Part shown: positions 1 to 9,100 of the stretch, one piece after another | Layout of the letters: each line of letters opens with the position of its first letter | Numbering within the stretch: position 1 is the first letter of the stretch | NCBI GenBank assembly: GCA_022839785.1 | Contig: JALHJW010000011.1 | Span: 1 to 64,000 of the forward strand | DNA length: 64,000 bases | DNA from: Desulfovibrio sp. | GTDB taxonomy: Bacteria; Desulfobacterota; Desulfovibrionia; Desulfovibrionales; Desulfovibrionaceae | Reading direction: 5' to 3' | Program-made: the position numbers and the translations under genes | The notes under the pieces: model-generated | What the model was told of the DNA's origin: nothing | Database searches by the model: none | Seen by the model: the letters and a program-made list of their open reading frames with translations, nothing else

Positions 1-92
1 ACACCCGATCCCATTCCGAACTCGGCAGTTAAGCTCCTCTTCGCCGATGATACTGCAAGCTCACTTGTGGGAAAGTAGGACGCCGCCAGGTC
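1..92 (+). rRNA. rrf: 5S ribosomal RNA, 3' part
   Basis: The first 92 bases match the 3' three quarters of a bacterial 5S rRNA: the CCCGATCCCATTCCGAACTC block, then AGTTAAGC, and the closing GGGAAAGTAGG...GCCAGGT. The 5' end lies outside the window, so this is the tail of an rRNA operon. Confidence 0.95.
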
Positions 93-101
93 ATTCCTCG
101 A

Positions 102-138
102 AAGCCCCCAGCTCCATAGAAAGAGCTGGGGGCTTTTA
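102..138 (+). terminator. Rho-independent terminator of the rRNA operon
   Basis: A perfect 13-bp stem (102-114 with 123-135, core AGCCCCCAGCTC) closes an 8-nt loop and runs into TTTT. It begins 10 nt after the 5S rRNA end. Confidence 0.9.
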
Positions 139-193
139 CTTTGGAGCGGACTCATACCGCGCCCAGTGACATGACGCGGGTGATGCAGGTCGT

Positions 194-847
194 CTACGGG
201 ATGTCTTCTGTTGTTGACTCGCGGGAAAAATAGACAGCCATCATGCCTTGAATGACAGCTATCCATGGGATCATATTTGCACAAAGCTCGTCACAAAGCT
301 CTGGACGATTTAGGATTTTAGATACGGCATATCCTGAGTTGTTTTCCCCCACCTTCACAAAATTCCAGAATGAAGAGTCAGGTTTTGCATGTAGCAGGCT
401 ATTCATGGACGCCGTCAACTCATGCCCGCGAGCGATGGGGGGTTCCTGGCGTTTCGCTTGAATAGCATCGAACATTTTGGAAAGGCTAGGTGCCTCGTTA
501 TGGTTCCAGCCGCGATTCCATCGGCATATTTCATCTGGGTATGAATGGAGGTAGAGCAGGATCGCCGCTCGTTCGACCATGGGCCGCAACAGGACATGTC
601 CTCCGAATAAATAACCCTGCCGGATGAGCTCTCGGAGCGACAAAATGATGCTGATTGCTTGCGGAATGATCAGGCAAGCCATGCGTTGGTGGTCGGTAAG
701 CTGGGCTGTATGAGATAATGGGGCAGTGGACCGGTTTTGTTCCAGCAAGGAACTGATGATTTGGTCGAGATGAAAGAGCAGCTTGCGTCCAAGGTATGGT
801 TCATTGTCCGGAGTAAAAATGATCGGCGTGCCATCAAATTTTTCCAT
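194..847 (-). CDS. Hypothetical protein, possibly DUF5677-like
   Basis: 217-residue soluble protein that I cannot assign firmly. It is mostly helical, with a motif LLRPMVERAAILLYL (about residues 87-101) reminiscent of DUF5677-type proteins, which often sit in accessory DNA. No signal peptide or metal motif is visible. Its base composition is clearly lower in GC than the rest of the window and it lies between the rRNA operon and a toxin-antitoxin pair, which suggests acquisition by transfer. It is 47 nt downstream of the antitoxin gene on the same strand and may be read from that transcript. Confidence 0.6.
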   Translation of the reverse strand: MEKFDGTPIIFTPDNEPYLGRKLLFHLDQIISSLLEQNRSTAPLSHTAQLTDHQRMACLIIPQAISIILSLRELIRQGYLFGGHVLLRPMVERAAILLYLHSYPDEICRWNRGWNHNEAPSLSKMFDAIQAKRQEPPIARGHELTASMNSLLHAKPDSSFWNFVKVGENNSGYAVSKILNRPELCDELCANMIPWIAVIQGMMAVYFSRESTTEDIP

Positions 848-894
848 CTTAGCGTCCGCCCTATGCCGCTCCGAAGATAGCTAGTTAATGATGA

Positions 895-1206
895 TTACAA
901 TTGCTTTTGCCCCTGCTTGGGGATTACTGCCAGACGCATGCCCATGGCATCTAGGAGCGCGGCGAAACTCTTCAGTTCGGGGTTTCCCGTGGCGGAGAGG
1001 GTGCGGTAGAGCGTCTTGGGATTCAGATGCGCTGCGCGGGCCACTTCGTTCATGCCGTGAGCCTCAGCAAGGCGACGCAGGGCGATTAGGAATTCCTCAC
1101 GGGTGCCGTCCTCCAAGACGGAGTTGAGGTATTCCGCCGCGAAGGCAGGATCATTCCGGAAGCTTCGGATCGTGGCTTCCTCATGGGAAACATATGGCTT
1201 ATCCAT
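895..1206 (-). CDS. HigA-type antitoxin (addiction module antidote)
   Basis: 103 residues matching the small DNA-binding antidote family paired with HigB-like killers (TIGR02684 type). The N-terminal half carries the family pattern of an extended DPAFAAEYLN segment and an 'EFLIALRRLAEAHG' helix, followed by a helix-turn-helix (about 50-75: NEVARAAHLNPKTLYRTLS). Such proteins bind and neutralise the toxin and repress their own operon. It overlaps the upstream toxin gene by 8 nt, so the order is toxin first, as in higBA. The start ATG at 1206 lies inside the end of the toxin gene. Confidence 0.85.
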   Translation of the reverse strand: MDKPYVSHEEATIRSFRNDPAFAAEYLNSVLEDGTREEFLIALRRLAEAHGMNEVARAAHLNPKTLYRTLSATGNPELKSFAALLDAMGMRLAVIPKQGQKQL

Positions 1207-1534
1207 GTTCTTCCTCCTTGAACCGGCGCAGGAAATCGGCTTTGTATTCCACTGCTTTGTCGATGTCTTTGCGCTGTGAGCTTTTATCGCCTCCGCACAG
1301 AAGAATGATCATTAGTTCCCCGTGCTGGAAGTAATAGACGCGGTATCCTGGACCGTGATCGATGCGCAGTTCGCACACGCCGTCCCGGCAGGCTTTGTGA
1401 TCTCCGAAATTCCCTTGTACAGCACGGTCAATGCGTCGCAGGACCGCTATGCGGGCACGCAGGTCCCGCAGACGTTCCACCCACTGTTGATATGGATCTT
1501 CCCCGTTCTCTGTCAGGTAGTGCACGACCTTCAT
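1199..1534 (-). CDS. HigB/RelE-type toxin (addiction module killer)
   Basis: 111 residues of the RelE/ParE superfamily, HigB-like killer branch (TIGR02683 type). Family hallmarks are visible: 'ARIAVLRRIDRAVQGNFGDHK' around residues 27-47, the 'GVCELRIDHGPGYRVYY' strand pair, and 'LLCGGDKSSQRKDI' near the end. Proteins of this fold are usually ribosome-dependent mRNA interferases. The ATG at 1534 has no Shine-Dalgarno; the candidate promoter lies so close that the message may be leaderless or nearly so. It is co-transcribed with the antitoxin downstream. Confidence 0.85.
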   Translation of the reverse strand: MKVVHYLTENGEDPYQQWVERLRDLRARIAVLRRIDRAVQGNFGDHKACRDGVCELRIDHGPGYRVYYFQHGELMIILLCGGDKSSQRKDIDKAVEYKADFLRRFKEEEHG

Positions 1535-1540
1535 ATGACA

Positions 1541-1574
1541 AAAGTAGCTTAAAAGCGACAGATGTCAAGTTGAC
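1541..1574 (-). promoter_or_regulatory. Candidate promoter and operator of the toxin-antitoxin pair
   Basis: On the minus strand TTGACA (1568-1563) is followed after 16 nt by TACTTT (1546-1541). The -35 overlaps an inverted repeat GTCAA-g-TTGAC (1564-1574), which would suit autoregulation by the antitoxin. The -10 is weak, so this is tentative. Confidence 0.4.
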
Positions 1575-1701
1575 GAAAAGCGCCTTGGCTGGGGTCCTTG
1601 CTGCTTGCCGTCCGAGACGGTTTTCAGTTGTGGAAAATGTATCCTGGAAGCCTGTCTTCGTGCCGCTTGACCTGAAACCGTACGTGCGTATTCATTGCTC
1701 C

Positions 1702-2553
1702 ATGCACGCATGCAGGGCTGACCACTCCCACCTCTTTACCACCCCCGCGCTCGCCGGCGCGGAGATGATGCGCGCGCATTTCGTGCGCCAGGTCTTTTCC
1801 CGTCACAGCCACGACTGCTACGCCATCGGCGTGATCGAGGACGGGGCCATGGGCTTCCGTTACCTGGGGGGGCGGCACGTCGCCGCGCCCGGACTGGTCA
1901 ATCTGGTGGTGCCGGGCGAGGCGCACGACGGCGCCGCCGCCGCGCCGCAGGGCTGGCGCTACCGCATGTTCTACCTTGCGCCCGGGCTGCTCATCGAGGC
2001 CGCGCGTGAGGCCGGGGCCAAGGCGCTGCCCGGCGGCCTGCCGCACTTTTGCCAGGGCGTCATCGACGATCCCGGTCTGGTCACCCGGGTGCGGCGGCTG
2101 CATCTGCTGGCCGAAGCGCGGACGGCCTCGGCCCTTGAGCTGCAGACCCGTTTGCGCGGCGTGCTGGCCCGCTGGATCGTCCTGCACGCCGAAACCCGTC
2201 CGGCCGCGCGCCGTCCCGGCGCGGAGCCGCGCGCCGTGGCCCGGGCCCGCGCCCTGCTCGACAACCGCTCTCCCGAAAACGTCAGCTTGGACGAACTGGC
2301 GCGCGAGGCCGGTCTTTCCCCCTTCCATCTCGTGCGCGTCTTCACCGCCAGCGTGGGGCTGCCGCCGCACGCCTTTCAGCAGCAGCGCCGCCTGGACGCG
2401 GCCCGCCGCCTGCTGCGCGCCTCCTCCCGGACCGTGCGCCTCGCGGACATCGCCCAGGAATGCGGCTTCGCGGACCAGAGTCACCTCACGCGCGCCTTCA
2501 AGCGCGTCTACGGCGTCACGCCCGGCGCGTACCGCAAGAACGTTCAAAACTGA
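1702..2553 (+). CDS. AraC family transcriptional regulator
   Basis: 283 residues from the ATG at 1702. The N-terminal half is an AraC-type cupin sensor (FSRHSHDCYAIGVIEDG, then PGEAHDG). The C-terminal 100 residues hold the two helix-turn-helices: 'SLDELAREAGLSPFHLVRVF' and 'LADIAQECGFADQSHLTRAF', ending 'KRVYGVTPGAYRK'. The reading frame is open back to 1492, but that extension overlaps the toxin gene and has no recognisable domain, so the shorter start is preferred. The next gene on the same strand is an EamA exporter; regulators of this type commonly control an adjacent amino-acid or metabolite exporter. The ligand is unknown. Confidence 0.9.
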   Translation: MHACRADHSHLFTTPALAGAEMMRAHFVRQVFSRHSHDCYAIGVIEDGAMGFRYLGGRHVAAPGLVNLVVPGEAHDGAAAAPQGWRYRMFYLAPGLLIEAAREAGAKALPGGLPHFCQGVIDDPGLVTRVRRLHLLAEARTASALELQTRLRGVLARWIVLHAETRPAARRPGAEPRAVARARALLDNRSPENVSLDELAREAGLSPFHLVRVFTASVGLPPHAFQQQRRLDAARRLLRASSRTVRLADIAQECGFADQSHLTRAFKRVYGVTPGAYRKNVQN

Positions 2554-2600
2554 CCCGGCCTGTCCACGGCATGGTGCCTTCCGCATATACGGAGGGAATC

Positions 2601-3521
2601 ATGCGCGACGAACTGAAGGCGTGTTTCGATCTGGCCGCGGCCATGGTCATCGTGGGCAGCAGCGTGGTGGCGGGCAAGCTCGCCCTGGCCGAGATGCCGC
2701 TCTACTGCTCGCAGGCGCTGCGATTCCTTCTGGCCTGCCTCGTGCTCGTGCCGCTGCTCGTCGCGCGCGAGGGCGGCCTGCCGCGCCTCTCCCCGCGCGA
2801 TTGGGCGGTGACGGCCTGCCTGGCCCTCACCGGCTCCCTGCTCTTCAACGTCTTCCTGCTCAACGGCCTCAGGCTGACCAGCGCGGCCGCGGCCGGGATC
2901 ATCACCAGCACCACCCCGGCCTGGATGGCGCTCATCGCCGTGTGCTTCCTGGGCGAACGGCTGGCCCGCCGCTCCTGGGCGGGCGTGGGGCTGGCCGTGG
3001 CGGGCGTGGCCGCGCTCAATCTCGCGCAGGCGGGCGGAGGGCTCCCGGGCGAGGCCGCGCAGAGCCTGCTCGGCAACCTCTTCGCGCTCGGCGCGGTGAT
3101 GGCCGAGTCCCTCTTCCTGCTCCTGCGCCGTGCGTTGCCGCGCGGCCTCTCCCCGCTCTGCGTCTCGACCCTGGTCAGCCTGGGCGCGCTGGCGCTCTTC
3201 CTCCCGCCCGCCGCCGCCGAGCTGGCCGCCGGGCCGCCGCCCGTCATCAGCCTCACGGGCTGGCTCGTGGTGGCCTACTACGGCCTGGTCATCACCGTCC
3301 TGGCCTACATCTTCTGGTTCCGGGGCGTCACCCGCGTCTCCCCGTCCACGGCCGCGGTCATGACCGGGATCATGCCCGTGGCTGCGGCCTGCCTCTCCTG
3401 GACGGTGCTCGGCGAACCGGTGCGCGGCGGGCAGGCGGTCGGCTGCCTGCTCGTACTCGGCGGCATCCTGTGTCTGGCCCTGCCCGGGCGGACGGCCGGG
3501 AGGAGCGGGCGGACCGCTTGA
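2601..3521 (+). CDS. EamA/DMT family transporter
   Basis: 306-residue inner-membrane protein with about ten transmembrane segments made of two EamA repeats (roughly residues 8-140 and 155-295). Typical motifs are seen: SALRFL-like 'SQALRFLLACLVLVPLL', 'ITSTTPAWMALIAV...GERL' at the end of repeat 1 and 'GIMPVAAACLSWTVLGEPV' at the end of repeat 2. Members export amino acids or other metabolites; the substrate cannot be read here. Start ATG 2601 has a good GGAGGG ribosome site. It lies 47 nt after the AraC gene, which probably regulates it. Confidence 0.9.
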   Translation: MRDELKACFDLAAAMVIVGSSVVAGKLALAEMPLYCSQALRFLLACLVLVPLLVAREGGLPRLSPRDWAVTACLALTGSLLFNVFLLNGLRLTSAAAAGIITSTTPAWMALIAVCFLGERLARRSWAGVGLAVAGVAALNLAQAGGGLPGEAAQSLLGNLFALGAVMAESLFLLLRRALPRGLSPLCVSTLVSLGALALFLPPAAAELAAGPPPVISLTGWLVVAYYGLVITVLAYIFWFRGVTRVSPSTAAVMTGIMPVAAACLSWTVLGEPVRGGQAVGCLLVLGGILCLALPGRTAGRSGRTA

Positions 3522-3552
3522 TAATGCGGGCGGGCCATGTATGTAGAACGAC

Positions 3553-5550
3553 ATGGCCCGCCACCCGGATCCCCTCTTCGCGCCCGTCGATCTCGCCGGG
3601 CTTTCCCTCGCCAACCGGCTGGCCGCGCTGCCCCTGTACACGGGGTACGCCTATCCGGACGGACGCGTCAGCCCGCTCCTTTTGGAGCGCTACTGGCTGC
3701 TGGCGCGGGCCGGGCCGGGACTGGTCATCGTGGAGAACGCCGCGGTGTCCAGGGACGGCCGCGCCTCGCCGCACACCATCGGCGTCTGGGACGACGCCTT
3801 CCTGCCCGGCCTCGCGCGCCTGGCCCGCGTGATCACCTCGGCCGGGGCGGCCGCCTGCCTGCAGCTCAACCACGCCGGTCGCTTCGCGGCCACGGACGCG
3901 CCGCTCCTGCCCACCCCGCCCGACCCGCGCCACCTCGACTTCGACCTCACGGCGCTCAAGGCCTTCATGGAAGGTTTCCCCTTTGCCGACCGCTTCGTGC
4001 TCACCGCCCGGCTGCTGCGCATGGCCGCGCGCTGGAACCGGACCATGGGCGAGGCCGAGTGCCGCCGGGTGGCGGCGGATTTCGCCGCGGCCGCGGCCCG
4101 GGCCGAGCGCGCGGGCTTCTCGGGCGTGGAGCTGCACGGGGCCACGGGCTATCTGATCACGGCCTTCCTTTCGGCCAACACCAACCGCGGGGAGGGACGG
4201 TACGGCGGACGCTTCGAGCACCGCGCCCGTTTCGCCCTGGAGATTCTGCAGGCCGTGCGGGCCGCCGTGTCGCGGGATTTCGTGGTGGGCTTCCGCCTGC
4301 TTTTGCGGGAGTGGACGCCCCAGGGCATCGACCTGGACGAGGCCCTGCGTCTGGCGCGACTGCTGGAAGCCGGGGGGGCCTCCTACCTTTCCGTGGCCGC
4401 GGGCACCTACAGCTCCTTCTTTCTGTCCGAGGTGCGGGACGTCACGCGGCAGCCCGGCCACCTGGCCAAGGACGCGGCGGCCGTGCGCGCCGCGGTCGCC
4501 ATTCCGGTCATCGTCTCGGGCAAGGTCCTGTCTCCGGCCTTGGCGCGCAGGCTGCTCCGGCAGGGCGCGGGCGACCTCGTCGGTCTGGCCCGGCCGCTGC
4601 TGGCCGATCCTGGCTGGATCGCCAAGGCCCGGGACATGGGAAAGGTGAGGGTCTGCCTCGATTGCTTCTCCTGCCTGCGCGACGCGGTACTCGACCGGGG
4701 CGTGGCCTGCGTGCGCTGGAGCCGCCTGCAGCGGGCGCGGGTGCGGCTGGAGACGGCCATGGCCGGACGCAGCCCCCTGCACCGCCTGGTGGTGGCGGCC
4801 TCGCTTTCTGACCTCGCCTTCCTGCGCACAGCCTGGCCAGCCCGCATCCCGCGCCACGATGCGGCGCGGGCCGTGTTCCTGCTCCTGGCCCCGGCCGGGG
4901 AGGAGGCGGCCTTTGCCGCCGCCTCCGGAACGTTCAGGGCCTGGGCCGTACGGACCTGGGCCCAGGCCGGACTGTCCGCCGAGACCCTGGCCTGGCGGGA
5001 AGCGCCCCTGGCGGGCGAGCCGTTGCGCGTCATCCGGGAAACGGCGGAGGCCGCAGGCTGCGGCCTGGTCCTGGTGCGCCGGGACAGCGCCGAGCCCTGG
5101 CGGCAGGCCCTGGCCGAGCGGCTGGAGGGGCGCGTGGCCGCGCTCATGGGCACGCATCCGGCCGTCCGCCGCGCGCTCGTGGCCGTGGAGCTCTCCGAGG
5201 CCACGCCGCTCCTGCTGCGCACGGTGATGTACAACCGCTACGGCAGCCCGGACCACGACATCCGTTTCGCGCACGTGCGCGAGGCGGGCGGAGGGGGGGG
5301 CGCGCGGCGGTGGCGGGAGATGCTGGAGGTGGCCGGGTATGACGAGGACACGCCGCTCTCCCTGCTGGAGCCCGGAGAGGGCGTGGCCGCCGCCCTGCTG
5401 GCCGCGGCCCGCGCGGACGGCCGGGGGCAGTTGGTCCTGGGACGCCGGGGACGGGGCGGACTGGACGGGGTTGCCCGGCTGCTGCTGGGCAGCGTGTCGG
5501 CCGCGGTCCTGGCCGGGCTGGACGATGAAAGCCTGAGCGTGGTGGGCTGA
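3553..5550 (+). CDS. Old yellow enzyme family oxidoreductase fused to a universal-stress domain
   Basis: 665 residues. Residues 1-390 are an FMN-binding TIM barrel of the NADH:flavin oxidoreductase family: QLNHAGR (104-110), GVELHGATGY (191-200), TNRGEGRYGG (210-219), GLARPLLADP (344-353). Cys368, 371, 374 and 386 form the C-X2-C-X2-C-X11-C pattern of the [4Fe-4S] branch. The usual second FAD/NAD domain is missing. Instead about 250 residues follow that look like universal stress protein folds, ending with the nucleotide-binding pattern G633-x2-G636-x9-G646-S647. Substrate unknown. The next gene starts 4 nt after the stop. The fusion is unusual; the C-terminal assignment rests mainly on that motif. 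Confidence 0.8.
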   Translation: MARHPDPLFAPVDLAGLSLANRLAALPLYTGYAYPDGRVSPLLLERYWLLARAGPGLVIVENAAVSRDGRASPHTIGVWDDAFLPGLARLARVITSAGAAACLQLNHAGRFAATDAPLLPTPPDPRHLDFDLTALKAFMEGFPFADRFVLTARLLRMAARWNRTMGEAECRRVAADFAAAAARAERAGFSGVELHGATGYLITAFLSANTNRGEGRYGGRFEHRARFALEILQAVRAAVSRDFVVGFRLLLREWTPQGIDLDEALRLARLLEAGGASYLSVAAGTYSSFFLSEVRDVTRQPGHLAKDAAAVRAAVAIPVIVSGKVLSPALARRLLRQGAGDLVGLARPLLADPGWIAKARDMGKVRVCLDCFSCLRDAVLDRGVACVRWSRLQRARVRLETAMAGRSPLHRLVVAASLSDLAFLRTAWPARIPRHDAARAVFLLLAPAGEEAAFAAASGTFRAWAVRTWAQAGLSAETLAWREAPLAGEPLRVIRETAEAAGCGLVLVRRDSAEPWRQALAERLEGRVAALMGTHPAVRRALVAVELSEATPLLLRTVMYNRYGSPDHDIRFAHVREAGGGGGARRWREMLEVAGYDEDTPLSLLEPGEGVAAALLAAARADGRGQLVLGRRGRGGLDGVARLLLGSVSAAVLAGLDDESLSVVG

Positions 5551-5554
5551 CGCC

Positions 5555-5995
5555 ATGGCCGGCCCCTGCACCGTGACCTCAGACGTGCGCATCGCGGCCC
5601 CGCCCATGCGGGTCTGGTCGATTCTGCTCGATTTCCCGCGCTATCCCGGCTGGAATCCCTTCATCCGCCGCATCGAGGGACCGCTCGAACCGGGCGGCAG
5701 GCTCTCCTTCGTCTTCCGCATCCATCCGGGGCTGACCATTTCGGCCGAGGGCCGCCTGCAGCGCCTGGAGGAGGCGCGCGCTCTCTCCTGGACCGGTCAT
5801 GCGGGCGATCCCCGCCTGCTGGCCGTGGAGCACTGGTTCCTGCTCGATCCCGACGGGGGAGGCACGCGGCTGACCCAGGGCGAGGACTTCGTGGGCGCGG
5901 GGGCTTCTGGCTGGACCTACCTGTTCGCGCGGCTTTTGCGGCGCGCCTACGACGATATGAATCAGGCCCTGAAGGCCCTGGCCGAACAGGGCTGA
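5555..5995 (+). CDS. SRPBCC family protein (polyketide cyclase/START-like)
   Basis: 146 residues with the helix-grip pattern of the SRPBCC superfamily: 'IAAPPMRVWSILLDFPRYPGWNPF' style opening (residues 13-36), central strands and a long C-terminal helix (about 125-143). These small proteins bind hydrophobic ligands in a cavity; no catalytic residue can be assigned. It begins 4 nt after the flavin oxidoreductase gene, so the two are presumably co-expressed and may act on the same compound, which is inference only. Confidence 0.85.
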   Translation: MAGPCTVTSDVRIAAPPMRVWSILLDFPRYPGWNPFIRRIEGPLEPGGRLSFVFRIHPGLTISAEGRLQRLEEARALSWTGHAGDPRLLAVEHWFLLDPDGGGTRLTQGEDFVGAGASGWTYLFARLLRRAYDDMNQALKALAEQG

Positions 5996-6121
5996 AGCAA
6001 GGAAGAAGGGACGGAGCCGCGGCGGAACCCGAACCCGAAGGGCAGGAACGATCCGTCCCGGTCGTGCCTCGTCTGTCCCCCGCGCCTGCGGTTTTCTTCT
6101 TTCCCCGCGGGGCGGCGGGGG

Positions 6122-9100
6122 TCACTCCCCGTTCGGTTGCCCGGCCGAGCCCGGTTTCTCCATGCCGATGAGGAAGGAGAGCAGGCAGGGGATGACGAAG
6201 ACGGTGAAGACCGTGGACAGCGCCAGACCGCCCAGGACCACCGCGCCCAGGCCCCGGTAGAGTTCCGAGCCGGGCCCCGGGGCCACGGCCAGGGGCAGCA
6301 TGCCGAAGACCGAGGTTGCGGCGGACATGTAGATGGGCCGAAGGCGGGTGCGCGTGGCCGCGATGATGGCCTCGATTCCGTCCATGCCCGCCTCGCGCAC
6401 GTTGGCCAGGGACTGGTAGACGATGAGGATGGCGTTGTTCACCACCACGCCGACCAGGATGATGAAGCCGAGCATGGTCACCACGTCCAGGGGCTGGGGG
6501 GTGAACAGGTTCTGCGCCTTGAGCGCCAGGAAACCGCCCGCCGAGGCCAGCGGCACGGTGAAGAGCACGATGAGCGGGTAGAGGAAGTTGCCGAACAGGG
6601 CGCACATCAGCAGATAGGTGATGATCAACGCCATCAGGAAGTTGTCCTGCAGGGCCTGGCGGGTGGCCGTGAGCTTGTCCGCCGCGCCGGACATGGAGAC
6701 CGTGATGCCGCCGTCGAGCAGCCCCTGCTGCCGCGTGGCCGGGACGATGCGCTCCTGGATGGTTTCCATGGCCGCCTGCAGGGGAGTGGCGGCCGGAGGC
6801 GTGACCTCCAGGGTGATGGTGCGGCGACGCTCGTAGTGGCGGATCTGGGAGATGCCGTAGTCGCGGGTCAATTCGGCCAGGCTCGACATGGGCACGACGC
6901 GCCCCCCGGGCGTGGCGATCTGGGCGTCGTAGAGCTGCTCCGGCGTGGTGATCTCGGTCTCGGAGGCCTTGAGCACGAGGTCGATGGTCTTCTCCCCGGG
7001 CTCCTTGTATTCCGAGATCTTGCGGCCGTCCATGAGCACGTCCACGGCCTTGCCCAGATCGTCGGCGCTCATGCCCGTGGCGCGCAGGCGGTCGCGGTCC
7101 GGGGTGAGCACGATCTCGGGGTAGAGCAGCTCCAGCGAGGGCAGGGGGCGGACCTGGGCGCCGGGAATGGCCTGCCTGATCTGGCCGAACATGGACCCGG
7201 CCGCGGCCACGAGGCGGTCGATGTCCGGCCCGGAGACGTCCACGGAGATGGTCCGGCCCTGGCTGATGTTGGTCTGGAAGATGCCCGCCTGCAGGCTCAC
7301 GCCGAAGACGCCGGGGACGGAGTTGACCCAGGGGATGAAGAGCGGCACGAGCAGCCCGCCGCGTTCCTCGTCCGTGGAGATGGCGCCCACGATGTTGAAC
7401 TGGTCGCCGGAGACGAAGAACATGTTCCGGATGCCGGGGACGCCGTCCTTGTCCGTATTCATGTGCGGCGCGGCCAGGGCGAAGAGGTGCTCGCCCATGG
7501 CGTGGCGCTCCTCGTAGGACAGGCCGGGCGGCGGCACGAGAATGGAGAGCACGAGGTTGCGGTTGCCCTGGGGCAGGTATTCCATCTTGGGAAAGAAGGC
7601 CCAGGTGGCGAGGATCGAAAGGCCGGTCAGGAGGCCTATGGCGAACAGGCGGCTGCGCGTCGTGGCCAGGCAGCGGCGCAGCACCGCCGTCATGCCTCCG
7701 GCGAGGCGTCCGCCCAGGCGACCGATGGCCGATCGGGCCAGCTTCTCCGGGTCCTTGGGCCGCGCGTGGCGGAAGAGGAAGTTGGCGAGCATGGGGATGA
7801 CCAGCACCGAGACGAAGAGCGAAAGGGTGATGGAGCAGGTCACCGCGATGGCGATGTCCTTGAAGAGCTGCCCCGCCTCCTCCTCGATGAAGACCACGGG
7901 CAGGAAGACCGCCACGGTGGTCAGGGTGGAGGCTATGAGCGCTCCCCAGACCTCGCTCGCGCCGTCGTAAGCCGCGTTGAAGGGCGTCTTGCCCATGAGG
8001 CGGTGGCGGTCGATGTTTTCCAGGACCACGATGGCGTTGTCCACGAGCATGCCCACGGCGAAGGAGATGCCCGCCATGGAGACCACGTTCAGGTTGCGTC
8101 CGAGGCCCGCCAGGAAGATGAAGGAGCCGACCACCGAGACGGGGATGGCCGCCGCGATGATGGCCGTGGCCGAGAGGCTGCGCAGGAAGAGCAGAAGGAC
8201 CGCGGCGGCCAGGACGCCGCCGATGAGGATGTTTTCCTTGACCAGGTCGATGGCGCCGTGGATGTAGGGCCGCTGGTCGTAGGTCCAGTCGAGGAAGACG
8301 CCGTGCTCCTTGAGCAGGCCGTCGTTGAGATCCCGGACCACGGCCTCGACCTCGTCGGTCATGGTCAGGATGTTGGCCCCGGGCTCGGGCTTGACGCCGA
8401 TGGCCATGCCGTCCGAGCCGTTGTGGATCATGGCCGTGTCCTTGCGCTGGTAGCCCTCGCGCACCGCGCCGAGGTCGGCCACGTGGACGCGGCGCTGGCC
8501 GTCCGAGACCACCACGGCCCGGGCGAGTTCCTCGGGCGAGGCGAATTCGCCCACGGCCCGGATGCGGTAGGAACGGCGGCCCACGTCCATGATGCCGGCG
8601 GAGACGTTGGCGTTCTCCCCGGCAAGGACGTTCGTGAGGTCGCTGATGGTCAGGCCGTGGGCCGCCAGCCGGACGGCGTCCACGATGACGTGCATCTCGC
8701 GTTCCGTGCCGCCGCCGATGAACAGGTCGGCCACGCCGCGCACGCGCTCGATGCCCTGACGCACCTCGTTCTCGAAGAAGGTGCGGTAGGTGGCGATGTC
8801 GCGCGCGTTGTCCGGCAAGGGCTTGAGGACCATCCAGATCACGGGCGAGGTGCTCGCGCCCGTGGCCGAGATGACCGGGCGGTCCGCGTTGTCCGGATAG
8901 GAGGGAACCTCGTTGAGCTTGTTGGAGACGCGCAGCAGGGCGTCGTCGAGGTCCGTGCCGACCGTGAACTTCAGCGTCACCGCGCCTCGGCCGTTGAAGG
9001 CCTCGCTCTCCATCTCGGACAGGCCGGGGATGCCCTTGAGGACCTTTTCCTGCTCCTCGATGATGTCGCGTTCGATCTCGTAGGGCGTGGCGCCTATCCA

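Noticed and set aside
1492..1701. N-terminal extension of the AraC regulator
   Set aside because: The extension overlaps the toxin gene on the other strand, has no domain, and the sensor domain starts after Met at 1702.
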